From positions 1-64,000 of the forward strand of contig JAQBNH010000008.1 in the NCBI GenBank assembly GCA_028288705.1: DNA of 64,000 nt, given 5' to 3'. This stretch comes from Ferruginibacter sp. GTDB taxonomy: Bacteria; Bacteroidota; Bacteroidia; Chitinophagales; Chitinophagaceae. The translations under genes were made by a program, and so were the position numbers. Of the stretch, positions 9,953 through 19,900 are shown one piece after another. The notes beneath the pieces are model-generated. The model was not told where the DNA came from and did no database searches. It saw nothing but the letters and a program-made list of their open reading frames with translations. How positions within the stretch are numbered: position 1 is the first letter of the stretch; the number at the start of each line of letters is the position of its first letter.

Positions 9953-10088
9953 TTTCATTTGGCGGCAAACAGGTTCAAATTCTTTCGTGCATTGATTGGA
10001 TGCACACGAAGAAAAAAGCCATTCTGTTCAATAGCTGCTAATAAAATACAGAAAGATAATTTTGGGGTTTGACTGCGGCAGAAAACTA

Positions 10089-11090
10089 TCAGGGCGCTGC
10101 TAACAAGAATTTACATTCTGCCAGGAACTTTTCTTTGTTGATCGCGACTGTGCCTACTTCTTCGCAAACGAGCCCGCCGGCGATGTTGGCCATTTCGGCC
10201 ATCAGCTGAACATCTTTACTGGCTGCATAAACAAGTGAAGCCACAGCGATCACGGTATCACCGGCACCACTCACATCCGCAATGCTGCGGATATGTGTAG
10301 AGATCAGTTGCTCGTTGTTGCCTTCCCGGTAGTACACGCCTTTCTCCGATAAAGTGATAAAAGAAATGTTGTGGTGCAATTGCGCATGCAGGGCTTCATG
10401 TATTTTAGAAAGCGAGGTTTGCGATACTTCATCGCCAATGATATTTAATCCTTCTTTTGCTTCGTGCAAATTCGGTTTAAAGATATCCGCGTAGCGGTAT
10501 GCAAAAAAGTTTTTCCTTTTTGGATCTACTGCGGTAAGAACATTGTTCTCGCGGCAAAGGGCGATGATGCTGGTAATCGCAGTTTCGGTTAATACACCTT
10601 TGTTATAATCTTCGAGGATCACTATATCCGGCTTTGCTTCAGCGAGGTATTTTTTAAAACCATTGAGTAAAAGTCTCTCGTCTTCCGCGGATAACATTTT
10701 GGTGATCTCCGCATCGAGGCGCATCATGTGCTGGTTACGGCTGATGATGCGGATCTTGTTTGTGGTAATTCTTGCCGCACTGGGTGCCAGGTATTTCGTG
10801 CCGATCTTATTGTCCTCCAACAGGCCCGTCAATAATTTTCCATCATCATCGTCGCCTAAAACACTGATCACACTTACGCTTGCGCCAAGCCCGACGATAT
10901 TTAAGGCAACATTGCCTGCACCACCGATCCGCTGTTCGCGTTTCGTTACGGCAACAACCGGCACAGGAGCTTCCGGAGAAATCCTGTCTACCTTTCCCCA
11001 CCAGTATGTATCGAGCATTATATCGCCGATCACCCCAACTTTAAGCTGGTTAATATTTTTAAACAGTTTATCGAAATCAACAGTGTTCAT
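10089..11090 (-). CDS. rfaE1: D-glycero-beta-D-manno-heptose-7-phosphate kinase (PfkB family)
   Basis: It would phosphorylate heptose 7-phosphate at C1 on the way to ADP-heptose for lipopolysaccharide core. Marks: GDIMLDTYWWGKVDRISPEAP near the N-terminus, GGAGNVALN, and the PfkB catalytic motif DVSGAGDT. The 333-residue product ends after the kinase domain, so the nucleotidyltransferase half found in the fused HldE is absent and should be encoded elsewhere. The frame is open 60 nt further upstream, but ATG at 11090 is preferred: it follows AGAGG and lies 1 nt after the stop of the permease gene. Confidence 0.88.
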   Translation of the reverse strand: MNTVDFDKLFKNINQLKVGVIGDIMLDTYWWGKVDRISPEAPVPVVAVTKREQRIGGAGNVALNIVGLGASVSVISVLGDDDDGKLLTGLLEDNKIGTKYLAPSAARITTNKIRIISRNQHMMRLDAEITKMLSAEDERLLLNGFKKYLAEAKPDIVILEDYNKGVLTETAITSIIALCRENNVLTAVDPKRKNFFAYRYADIFKPNLHEAKEGLNIIGDEVSQTSLSKIHEALHAQLHHNISFITLSEKGVYYREGNNEQLISTHIRSIADVSGAGDTVIAVASLVYAASKDVQLMAEMANIAGGLVCEEVGTVAINKEKFLAECKFLLAAP

Positions 11091-11091
11091 C

Positions 11092-12513
11092 TCAGCCTCT
11101 CTTTTTATTTGCGACTGCAAGATAGTAAATCGGGATACCTGCCAATACAATGATCAGCCCGGGCCAGGTATATTGTGGTTTATAAATGATGAGCAGGATA
11201 CAAAAGCTGATCGCCATTAAAATATAGATCGCTGGCAACACCGGGTAGCCAAAGGCTTTGTAAGGACGTTCGAGTTCCGGCCTTTTTTTCCTTAGGATAA
11301 AAATTCCAAGGATGGTTAGTGCATAAAACATCACCACCACAAAAGAGATCATATCCAGCAGGTCGCCATATTTCCCTGAAAGGCAAAGCAGGCAGGCCAC
11401 AGCGCATTGAATCCATAGCGCAAATTCGGGCACCTGGTGCTGGTTGAGTTCCGCTGTTTTCTTGAAAAACAAGCCGTCTTTAGCCATCGTATGGTAAACC
11501 CGTGCACCCGCAAGGATCAACCCGTTGTTGCAACCGAATGTGGAGACCATGATCAATGCAGCGATCACATACACGCCGATATTTCCGAAGATCGCGTTGC
11601 TAGCAGAAGCGGCTACACGGTCCCGTGGTGCAGAAGCAATATCCTGCAAAGGCAGCACACTGATGTACATCAGGTTTACAGTGACATAGATCAGCGTAAC
11701 AATCAGTGTTCCTAAAAACAGGCTGAGCCCGATATTACGTTTTGGGTTCTGCACTTCACCCGCGATAAAAGTTACGTTGTTCCAGGCATCGCTGCTGAAG
11801 ATCGAGCCCACCATCGAAGCTGCAATAGCGCCCAGGATGGCACTGCCGGCCACGCCGCCAATAATATTTCCATCTGCGCCACGGGTTTTCATATCCCAGG
11901 CATTTGCCCAGTTGCTATTCCAGATATCAGCCTTCGCTGCCAGCAAAAAGCCGAATGCGATCAGGCCGAACAACGCCAATAATTTTACTACGGTGAAAGT
12001 GGTCTGGATCATTTTACCGCCTTTGATTCCTTTTGTATTAATGTAGGTGAGAAAAATGATGAGGATGATCGACAGAAATTGTGATGGGTAGATTTTGAAG
12101 ATGCCGATCTGCGCAATGAGGTTCTCCGGGGCTTCTTCCAGGATCGGGATAAATGTTCCTGCGTATTTTGAAAACGCCACGCCCACGGCGGCAATCGTTG
12201 CGGTTTGAATCACGGCGAAAAAACTCCAGCCATATAAAAAACCTGCGAGCGGATTAAAAGCTTCTTTAAGATAAACGTACTGCCCGCCGGCTTTTGGGAA
12301 CATGCTGCTCAATTCTCCGTAACTCAATGCTGCGGCCAGTGTCATGAAGCCCGTGATGAGCCATACCGCTATCAGCCAACCAGCGCTTCCAACGTTACGC
12401 GTGATATCGGCACTCACAATAAATATCCCCGAACCGATCATTGAACCTGCAACAATCATCGTCGCGTCCAGCAGGCTAAGAGAAGGTTTAAAGGTTTGTG
12501 TGGTCTCAGTCAT
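11092..12513 (-). CDS. APC family amino-acid permease
   Basis: A 473-residue inner-membrane transporter with about 12 hydrophobic helices. The first helix contains GSMIGSGIF, the APC-superfamily substrate-binding signature, and the second has ALSYGELSSMFPKAGGQYVY, typical of the amino acid/polyamine/LAT branch. The long loop after helix 6 (WNSNWANAWD...) is characteristic of LAT-like bacterial members. Substrate is not predictable. Its stop is 1 nt from the ATG of the heptose kinase gene, implying one transcript, although the two functions are not obviously related. Confidence 0.9.
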   Translation of the reverse strand: MTETTQTFKPSLSLLDATMIVAGSMIGSGIFIVSADITRNVGSAGWLIAVWLITGFMTLAAALSYGELSSMFPKAGGQYVYLKEAFNPLAGFLYGWSFFAVIQTATIAAVGVAFSKYAGTFIPILEEAPENLIAQIGIFKIYPSQFLSIILIIFLTYINTKGIKGGKMIQTTFTVVKLLALFGLIAFGFLLAAKADIWNSNWANAWDMKTRGADGNIIGGVAGSAILGAIAASMVGSIFSSDAWNNVTFIAGEVQNPKRNIGLSLFLGTLIVTLIYVTVNLMYISVLPLQDIASAPRDRVAASASNAIFGNIGVYVIAALIMVSTFGCNNGLILAGARVYHTMAKDGLFFKKTAELNQHQVPEFALWIQCAVACLLCLSGKYGDLLDMISFVVVMFYALTILGIFILRKKRPELERPYKAFGYPVLPAIYILMAISFCILLIIYKPQYTWPGLIIVLAGIPIYYLAVANKKRG

Positions 12514-12540
12514 ATAACAGAATCGTTTTGGTATCGTGTA

Positions 12541-12574
12541 AAATAAAAAATCCCGGTCATGGCTGACCGGGATT
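12541..12574 (-). terminator. Intrinsic terminator after the OmpH-like gene
   Basis: An 11-bp perfect stem (AATCCCGGTCA/TGACCGGGATT, 12549-12559 with 12564-12574) and a 4-nt loop precede a T-rich tract on the minus strand. It separates the OmpH-like gene from the permease gene. Confidence 0.9.
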
Positions 12575-12597
12575 CAAGATAAATAAATCTGTTTACA

Positions 12598-13209
12598 TTA
12601 TGGTTTGTCCTTTTGCTTCATTTTATCATTCATGCCACTCACAACATCCTCGGTAATGTTCAATGCGGAGTCTTTATACAGCATGTAATCGAGGCCGGTG
12701 CCGGAAGTTAGGATGTACATGTAATTGTATTGTTTGTTATAATCGGCTAAAAAGTCTTTTAATTTTTTCTGAATATCCTCCATGAATTTGTAGCTCTTTT
12801 CGCTCAGCTTTTGAGAGAGTGCCTGTTTGCGGCCATCTACCTGTTGTTGCTGCTGCATGAGTTCATTCTGGAATTTTTCTGCTTCTTCCTGGGTGATGGA
12901 TGCGCCTCTTTTCAGGAAATTATTTTTTTGTGCTTCGAGGTTGCGGTAACTATTCTGCCATTCTGTTTCAATTGCTTTCTGTTCTGCCTCCAGGTCTTTA
13001 CGTTTCTCTTTAATGTAAACGATCTTTTCGTTCAATGAATCCAGTTCTACGTAAGCTATAGGAGCTTTCACCATTCCGTTGGATGTAGTAACAGCCGATG
13101 TGGTTTTTACAGCTTTAGCAGTGGCGGCATGTTCCCCGTAAACATGGTAATACAAGAACCCGACAGCGATGAATAAAACGATGTTTAAAATAAGGGATAA
13201 ATGCTTCAT
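12598..13209 (-). CDS. OmpH/Skp-like periplasmic chaperone, membrane-anchored
   Basis: A 203-residue protein with a hydrophobic N-terminal segment (MKHLSLILNIVLFIAVGFLYY) and then a long coiled coil rich in Lys, Glu and Gln (about residues 50-150), as in Skp/OmpH, which hold unfolded outer-membrane proteins in the periplasm. The start at 13209 is chosen because the signal or anchor begins there; 17 more codons are open upstream but unlike a signal. The anchor has no clear peptidase site, so it may stay in the inner membrane. The gene stands alone with its own terminator. Confidence 0.75.
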   Translation of the reverse strand: MKHLSLILNIVLFIAVGFLYYHVYGEHAATAKAVKTTSAVTTSNGMVKAPIAYVELDSLNEKIVYIKEKRKDLEAEQKAIETEWQNSYRNLEAQKNNFLKRGASITQEEAEKFQNELMQQQQQVDGRKQALSQKLSEKSYKFMEDIQKKLKDFLADYNKQYNYMYILTSGTGLDYMLYKDSALNITEDVVSGMNDKMKQKDKP

Positions 13210-13339
13210 GAACCTGTATTTATTGAGGCGGCAAGATAATGAGAATGCCTTACCCCGCAATATCAGGATAAAAACTTTTAGAAAGGGTTAACGGATCGCC
13301 GCCTGGATACACCTGATGTAAATAAGGGCTATGATTTTT

Positions 13340-14899
13340 TCAGCTGATCGTGAGTGAACCGTTGATGATCAAAGTACCGCCGGTACTAACCGTTATCACG
13401 GAACCGCTTTGGGCATGTTGCGTTATATCCAGTGTGCAGATGCCGCTGATGATAACGCGATCTGTACTCAGCAGCGTTGATGGCGGAACGATTCCCCCGG
13501 ACCAGTTCGCAGGATTACTCCAGTTGCCGCTGCCATTGAAAGTATACGTTGTTAGCGGCGGCAGACCGGTGATAAAGCGGAGGGGTTCGTACCCGGAACT
13601 AATGTTGAAACAATATCCGCTAAAGTAAAGGCCGTTATTGTATATCGTCATATGTTGATCTGAGCCGGTAATATTGATGGGGTTAATGGTGTTTGTTGCG
13701 GTGGCCACGCCTGTGCCGGCAGGCGTTCCGTCGGACTGCCACAGATCTGTGAAAGAATTTGAGATGAGGTACATTTTGTTATTCCATATTTCTCCGAACC
13801 TCGAATATTGCGGAAGGTCTTTCACAAGCTGTGTGCCTGCACCCGTTCCGTCGCTCTTCCATAACTGCTGTAAGCCCCAACAGGTGAGGTACATCATCCC
13901 ATTGTACACCGTAATATTATAAGGGATGCTGCCATCAGTCCCGGGAAAAATATCCTTTACGAGTACAGTTCCGGGATCAGTACCATCAGAAACAAATAAC
14001 TCGTTGCCATGGGTTCCGTCAGTGGCTGAAAAATAAATTTTGCTATTGAATACGGTAAGTCCCTGAGGAGCCCCATTACCAAAAACGCCGCCAGCATCCG
14101 GACTGAGATTTTTCACAATATGCGTTCCGGCATTGCTTCCATCCGTCACCCACAATTCACTGCCATTGATATAATCAAAGCAGCTAAAATAAAGTTTGTT
14201 ATTGAGCACAGCATAATTGCCGCCCGTGTTGCCGGGGAAAATATCGCCCCTCACTACAACTGTGCCGCCGAGGGTTCCATTGCTGCGCCATAAGCCACTT
14301 CCACTCCCGGTACCATTATCACCAATGAAATAAATTTCGTTATTCATTACCGGGAAGTTTGTCATGCCATTAAACACCTGTATATAGTTGTCGCGAATAA
14401 TGGAAGTGCCGCCAGTCGTGCCGTCTGAGGCGTATAAGCGTCGTTCGCCTGTTGGCGCAGCACCCATAAAAAACAGTTTATTATTGGTAATCGTAAACGC
14501 TTCGGGATAGGAACCATTACTGCCGGGATAGAGATCTTTAAAAAGTACCGTGCCGCCAACAGTTCCGTCACTGGTCCAGAGTTCCTGGCCATTCACACCA
14601 TCATTGCAGGAGAAAAACAGTTTACCGTTATACGATATAAGGTTACTGATGCTGCCGTTGGTGGCGGTTGATGGGCCTAATAACTCAGTGGTCGCATCAG
14701 TGCCCTGCGATACATATAACCTTACCTGAAATGAAGCATTTGTTGCAATGAAAAATAGTTTGCTGCCAACAACTGTAAAGCCGTAGGGATAGGAATGTCC
14801 TCCCGGGTTCGTGTTGAGCTCTTTTACAAGTTGTAATTGTTGTGCAGGAGCGGAGAAAAAGAAAGGCATCAGGGATAACAAAAGCAGTAATCGTTTCAT
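13340..14899 (-). CDS. Secreted ELWxxDGTxxGT repeat protein
   Basis: A 519-residue exported protein: signal peptide MKRLLLLLSLMPFFFSAPAQ, then about eight copies of a roughly 50-residue unit built around [ED]LWxSDGTxxGTxLVKD (for example ELWTSDGTVGGT, ELWVTDGSNAGT, ELFVSDGTDPGT, QLWKSDGTGAGT). This is the hyperrepeat often seen in large exported proteins and probably forms a beta-propeller-like fold. The last 70 residues (GNWSNPANWSGG onward) resemble the start of a beta-helix module. It ends without a type IX sorting domain, so its final location is uncertain. Function unknown. Confidence 0.75.
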   Translation of the reverse strand: MKRLLLLLSLMPFFFSAPAQQLQLVKELNTNPGGHSYPYGFTVVGSKLFFIATNASFQVRLYVSQGTDATTELLGPSTATNGSISNLISYNGKLFFSCNDGVNGQELWTSDGTVGGTVLFKDLYPGSNGSYPEAFTITNNKLFFMGAAPTGERRLYASDGTTGGTSIIRDNYIQVFNGMTNFPVMNNEIYFIGDNGTGSGSGLWRSNGTLGGTVVVRGDIFPGNTGGNYAVLNNKLYFSCFDYINGSELWVTDGSNAGTHIVKNLSPDAGGVFGNGAPQGLTVFNSKIYFSATDGTHGNELFVSDGTDPGTVLVKDIFPGTDGSIPYNITVYNGMMYLTCWGLQQLWKSDGTGAGTQLVKDLPQYSRFGEIWNNKMYLISNSFTDLWQSDGTPAGTGVATATNTINPINITGSDQHMTIYNNGLYFSGYCFNISSGYEPLRFITGLPPLTTYTFNGSGNWSNPANWSGGIVPPSTLLSTDRVIISGICTLDITQHAQSGSVITVSTGGTLIINGSLTIS

Positions 14900-15013
14900 G
14901 GTACGTTATTAAGATTTTAAATGTAGGCCGATACATGATACTTAACAACAATATGAAGCGGTATTTATCCATATTACCACATTTACGTATGCCGCGGCGG
15001 AACACATAAATTC

Positions 15014-15049
15014 AAAGAAAACGCCCTGCATCTCAATGACACAGGGCGT
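15014..15049 (-). terminator. Intrinsic terminator after the small lipoprotein gene
   Basis: Arms ACGCCCTG (15021-15028) and CAGGGCGT (15042-15049) form an 8-bp GC-rich stem followed on the minus strand by TTTTCTTT. Confidence 0.8.
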
Positions 15050-15065
15050 GGAAATAAGGTTGAAA

Positions 15066-15311
15066 TTAATCGCGCTTTTTTACAAGAATCGCGTAGATAA
15101 CATAAAGCCAGCCCAGGATGCCGTGAATAATTGCCCAAAGAATGGATTTATTACGGCTCCAGGAAATCACCACCGCGATAATAGTACCAAGCCCAATGCC
15201 CGGACCGTAATAGGCAGGTTGTGCATAAGTAGGGTCGTTCGTTGCAGTACTGGTACAGGATGCAATGAACAGGATTAAAAACGGGATAATCAATTTCAAT
15301 TGCTTCGGCAT
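15066..15311 (-). CDS. Small membrane lipoprotein, YqaE-like hydrophobic tail
   Basis: An 81-residue protein with an N-terminal lipoprotein signal ending LFIASC (Cys at residue 19) and two hydrophobic stretches after it (GLGTIIAVVIS and AIIHGILGWLYVIYAIL) separated by SRNKS. This layout of a lipidated N-terminus and a helical hairpin is seen in unnamed Bacteroidota proteins. No function can be assigned. It ends in KKRD, and a terminator follows immediately. Confidence 0.6.
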   Translation of the reverse strand: MPKQLKLIIPFLILFIASCTSTATNDPTYAQPAYYGPGIGLGTIIAVVISWSRNKSILWAIIHGILGWLYVIYAILVKKRD

Positions 15312-15360
15312 ATATAATTTTTTTATTAACTCTTCTATTATTGTGCCAATTCGGTTGTTA

Positions 15361-15416
15361 GGTTGAAGGGTTGATTAGTTGATTAGTTTATTGGTTGGCT
15401 AGTGAGGTTGATTAAT
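15361..15416. repeat. Degenerate 8-bp tandem repeat (consensus RGTTGATT)
   Basis: From 15361 the bases fall into 8-bp units: GGTTGAAG, GGTTGATT, AGTTGATT, AGTTTATT, GGTTGGCT, then a displaced copy GGTTGATT near 15406. It lies in the intergenic space between the small lipoprotein gene and the VWA gene. The copies have drifted, so it is an old or relaxed repeat. Confidence 0.6.
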
Positions 15417-15446
15417 GGGAATTCATGTTTAATTGCTGATAGCTGA

Positions 15447-16652
15447 CTAGTATTTTGCCTTGCCTTTGAGGATGATCTTTTTCTTTTCTGCCTGCCCGCG
15501 GATATTTTCAAAGATCAATCCGTTAAGACTTGATTTTACTTCGGATGCGGAGCGTTTGGCGAGTTCCTGCTCAATAAAATTATTCCTGTTTTGAATCTGG
15601 ATATTCATCTGTTTCTGCAGGCTATCCCGGTAAGCCATCCTTGACTGTACAAATGCGGCACGCTCAGTAACAGACATTCGTTGCATATTGTCCGGCAAGG
15701 CGGCAACTGCAATCGTGTCTAGTTTAACATACCCGGCTTCCATATCATCCAGCAATTCATTACTTGCGGAAGTTGCTGATGTTGATTTGGCTTTTGCGTA
15801 AGCCTTATTTTTGTCTTTATACTTTGTATTGTATTCGGCGCGCTGGGCTTTCACATTAACTGAAGAAGTAACCACCACGTCCTGAATCACTTTCATCGAA
15901 GCGTTGCCGCGTAGCCGCACTGTAGTATTGCCATAATAATATTTGAGTGCATCGAGGCTATCACTGAGCACTGCAATAACAGAATCGTAAGGCGTAGCAA
16001 CTTTGATATCATTAGCATTCATATTTACCTGCACATAGCCGCCCTGGTTGCAGGCTGCGATTTCTTCCCATATTTTTCGCGCGTCGTTGTTATCGCCCAT
16101 AAGGATGGTATTGAGAACGATATCTTTCCCGCGTGCGATCTGGCAGGTCTGCTGGTAGGGAATATCATTCTTGTAATCCATATGTGGTGGAAAATCACCG
16201 ATGAGAAAAACGGTTTTATAAACTGATGTAGCAGTATCCCAATTGAATTTCGTCACGGCTTCAAATAAGCCCTGGTTCACACTTTCGGGCCCATCTCCAC
16301 CGCCTTGTGCCGTCATTTTCATCAATTCTTTGTACACGTAATCGAGGCTATCGGTGAGGGGTACCAGTTTTGTAACGAAGGCATCTCCACGGTCGCGGTA
16401 AAAGATTATTCCAACTTCAATATCCGGCGCGGGATCTGCCTGGGTAAGGCTATTGGCGATACTCCAGATCTTATCCTTTGCCGCATCCATGAGTCCGCGC
16501 ATACTGCCCGTAGCATCAAGTGCAAAAACCACCTGCATTTTCGCTTTCTCTGCCATAACAGGTTTGAGGCTGGTGTTGGGTTGCGATTGTAAGGAAAAAA
16601 ATGCGCCGGAGATGAGCAGGGCGCTGATGACAAGCAGGGCAATCTTTTTCAT
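15447..16652 (-). CDS. Exported VWA-domain protein
   Basis: A 401-residue protein with a signal peptide (MKKIALLVISALLISGAFFS) and a von Willebrand A domain from about residue 38. The metal-ion site reads DATGSM (46-51), a variant of DxSxS with Thr in second place; GGDGPESVNQGL supplies the next MIDAS loop. The VWA region ends near residue 230; the rest is Lys/Ala-rich and probably helical (YKDKNKAYAKAKS). VWA domains bind protein ligands, but no partner can be named. No MoxR-type ATPase or other VWA partner gene is nearby. Confidence 0.75.
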   Translation of the reverse strand: MKKIALLVISALLISGAFFSLQSQPNTSLKPVMAEKAKMQVVFALDATGSMRGLMDAAKDKIWSIANSLTQADPAPDIEVGIIFYRDRGDAFVTKLVPLTDSLDYVYKELMKMTAQGGGDGPESVNQGLFEAVTKFNWDTATSVYKTVFLIGDFPPHMDYKNDIPYQQTCQIARGKDIVLNTILMGDNNDARKIWEEIAACNQGGYVQVNMNANDIKVATPYDSVIAVLSDSLDALKYYYGNTTVRLRGNASMKVIQDVVVTSSVNVKAQRAEYNTKYKDKNKAYAKAKSTSATSASNELLDDMEAGYVKLDTIAVAALPDNMQRMSVTERAAFVQSRMAYRDSLQKQMNIQIQNRNNFIEQELAKRSASEVKSSLNGLIFENIRGQAEKKKIILKGKAKY

Positions 16653-16844
16653 GTTGATAGTTTTGGTTTTTAAAGAGATGCAAATTTTCCGGGAACTACA
16701 TATTATGAATTGTTAATTTATGCAAATGCAGTTTTTAATTCGAAAAATCAAAGGTCAAAACAAACAAACAGATTCCCCGGTACATCTCCACCCTCTGCTC
16801 CTTTCGGGTCAACAGCGCTTCAATTTTTTGCTCTGCGTTTTGCA

Positions 16845-16880
16845 CATAAAAAAAGGAGTAAGACTTTCATCTTACTCCTT
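16845..16880 (-). terminator. Intrinsic terminator of rpoC
   Basis: An 11-bp perfect stem (AAGGAGTAAGA/TCTTACTCCTT, 16853-16863 with 16870-16880) with a 6-nt loop is followed on the minus strand by TTTTTT. It lies 34 nt beyond the rpoC stop codon. Confidence 0.9.
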
Positions 16881-16913
16881 AAGCTTATAAACAATCAGCG
16901 AACTGATTCATCA

Positions 16914-19900
16914 TTATTCTTCGTCATCAAAGCTCATCGCTTCTTTGGTCGTCATCAGCAATTCATATTCTTCCTTGCTACCCACAATCATGTTTTCAAA
17001 CTCACGTAAACCTGTACCTGCAGGGATATGATGACCGGTGATTACGTTCTCTTTCAGGCCAAGCATCTCATCCGTTTTACCTTGTATTGCAGCGGAGCTC
17101 AATACCTTGGTTGTTTCCTGGAATGATGCGGCAGAAATCCAGCTATGTGTACCCAATGAAGCTTTTGTAATACCCAACAACAACGGTGAAGAAGTTGCAG
17201 GTTTGGCATCACGGAATTCAACCAATGCTTTATCAGAACGGCGAAGGATAGAATTTTCCTCACGCACATCACGCAATGTAACGATCTGTCCGGTTTTCAG
17301 TTTGGTGCTATCACCATGTTCTGTCACGACTTTCTTATCGTAGATATAATCGTTCTCGTTGTTGAAGTCCAGGCGATCTTCTGTATCCCCTTCCAGGAAC
17401 TTAGTATCACCTGCATCTTCGATGGTTACTTTACGCATCATCTGGCGAACGATCACTTCTACGTGTTTGTCGTTGATCTTCACACCCTGTAAACGATACA
17501 CTTCCTGGATCTCATTCACAACGTACTCCTGTACTGCGAACGGACCTTTGATAGAAAGAATATCTGCAGGAGCTGTTTGTCCATCACTTAACGCTGCACC
17601 GGCTTTCACGAAGTCACCATCCTGAACCAGGATCTGGCGGCTCAATGGAACCAGGTATTTGCGTACCACACCATCTTTCGCTTCTACAATGATCTCGCGG
17701 TTACCACGTTTGATCGCACCGAAAGCAACAACGCCATCGATCTCACAAACAACTGCAGGGTTACTTGGGTTACGCGCCTCGAACAATTCTGTTACGCGAG
17801 GCAGACCACCCGTGATATCTTTCAGTTTGCTTAATACCCTTGGAATTTTCACCAATACCTGGCCGCTTCTTACATCATCACCTTCATCCACCACGATATG
17901 CGAACCTACCGGCAGGTTATAGCCTTTCTTCTCTTTACCCTCAACAAGGATAGAAGGAAGTTTGGTTTTATCTTTTGTTTCGATAACTACTTTCTCACGG
18001 TGACCTGTTTGCTCATCCGCTTCATCACGGTAAGTAACACCTTCGATCACGGCGTCGAATTTGATAGAACCGTTAACTTCAGCAACGATAACATTGTTGA
18101 ACGGATCCCATGTGCAGATCACATCGCCTTTTGCTACTTTCTGCCCGTCTTTTACATTGAGTACCGCACCATAAGGAATGTGCATACTGTTCAATAAACG
18201 ATCAGATTTTACATCGATGTTCCTGATCTCACCGGTACGACCGATAACCACCTGGATCTTCTTGCCATCATTACCTTCAGTAGCCACTGTACGTAAACCA
18301 TCAAATTGCAATGTACCGTCGAATTTAGCATAGAGTGAAGATTCTACAGAAGCAGAACCAGCCACACCACCCACGTGGAAGGTACGAAGTGTTAACTGTG
18401 TACCAGGCTCACCGATCGACTGCGCTGCGATGATACCAACTGCATCACCACGTTGTGCAAGAATACCGCTCGCCAGGTTTTTACCGTAACATTTCACACA
18501 TACACCGCGTTTGCTTTCGCAGGTCAATACAGAACGGATCTCAACGGTTTCGATACCACTGTCATCAATTTTCTTCGCTGTATCAGAATCTATTTCACTA
18601 CCTGCACCAATGATCAGCGTTTCATCAACCGGGTGGAATACATCATGTAAAGAAGTACGTCCTTCGATTCTGTCGCGCAATGGCTCGATAATGTCTTCGT
18701 TATCTTTTAATGCTGAAGTTGCAATACCACGGAGAGTTCCGCAATCTTCTTCATTGATCACAACATCCTGTGCCACATCCACCAGCCTACGTGTTAAGTA
18801 ACCCGCATCCGCTGTTTTCAGGGCCGTATCCGCCAAACCTTTACGGGCACCATGCGTAGAGATAAAGTACTCCAATACACTTAGGCCATCTTTAAAGTTT
18901 GCCAGGATCGGGTTCTCAATGATCTCGGATCCTGATGAACCACTTTTACGCGGTTTCGCCATCAATCCCCTCATACCACCAAGCTGTTTGATCTGTTGTT
19001 TACTACCACGCGCACCGGAATCAAGCATCATATAAACAGAGTTGAAACCTTGTTTATCCTGTGCCAGGTCGCGGATCAGCGTTTCTGTAACTTTTGTATC
19101 CACACGACTCCAGATATCAATGATCTGGTTATAGCGCTCGTTGTTTGTGATCAAACCATTATTATAGCTATCCCAAACTTCTGCAACTTCTTCCTGTGCA
19201 TTTGCTACCAGTTCTTCCTTAATGGCCGGAATGATCAGATCATTAATGTTGAACGACAAACCACCACGGAAGGCCATGCGGTAACCGAGTGTTTTAATAT
19301 CATCCAAAAACTTCGCAGTGATTGGAACGCTTGTCCATTTGATGATATCACCAATGATCTCACGAAGGTTTTTCTTCGTCAGCAATGCATTGATAAACCC
19401 TACTTCTTTTGGAACGTGCTGGTTGAATAACACACGGCCAACAGTAGTTTCAATTAATTTGTACGTAAGTGTTCCGTCGTTGTTACGCCAGTTCGCTCTT
19501 ACGCGAATATTTGCATGAAGGTCGATTGACTTTTCATTGTATGCGATGATCACTTCTTCTGCAGAGTAGAAAGCTTTGCCTTCACCCTTCACGATATCGT
19601 CACCAACTGTTTTCTTGCCCTTGGTAATGTAATACAGACCAAGCACCATATCCTGGGAAGGAAGGGTAATCGGCGTACCATTTTGCGGGTTTAAAATGTT
19701 GTGCGAAGACAGCATCAATAATTGCGCTTCCAGTACCGCAGCGTTGCTTAACGGAACGTGAACCGCCATCTGATCACCATCGAAATCGGCGTTGAAGGCT
19801 GTAGTTACCAACGGGTGTAACTGGATCGCTTTACCTTCGATCAATTTCGGCTGGAAAGCCTGGATTGACAAACGGTGAAGCGTCGGGGCCCTGTTCAACA

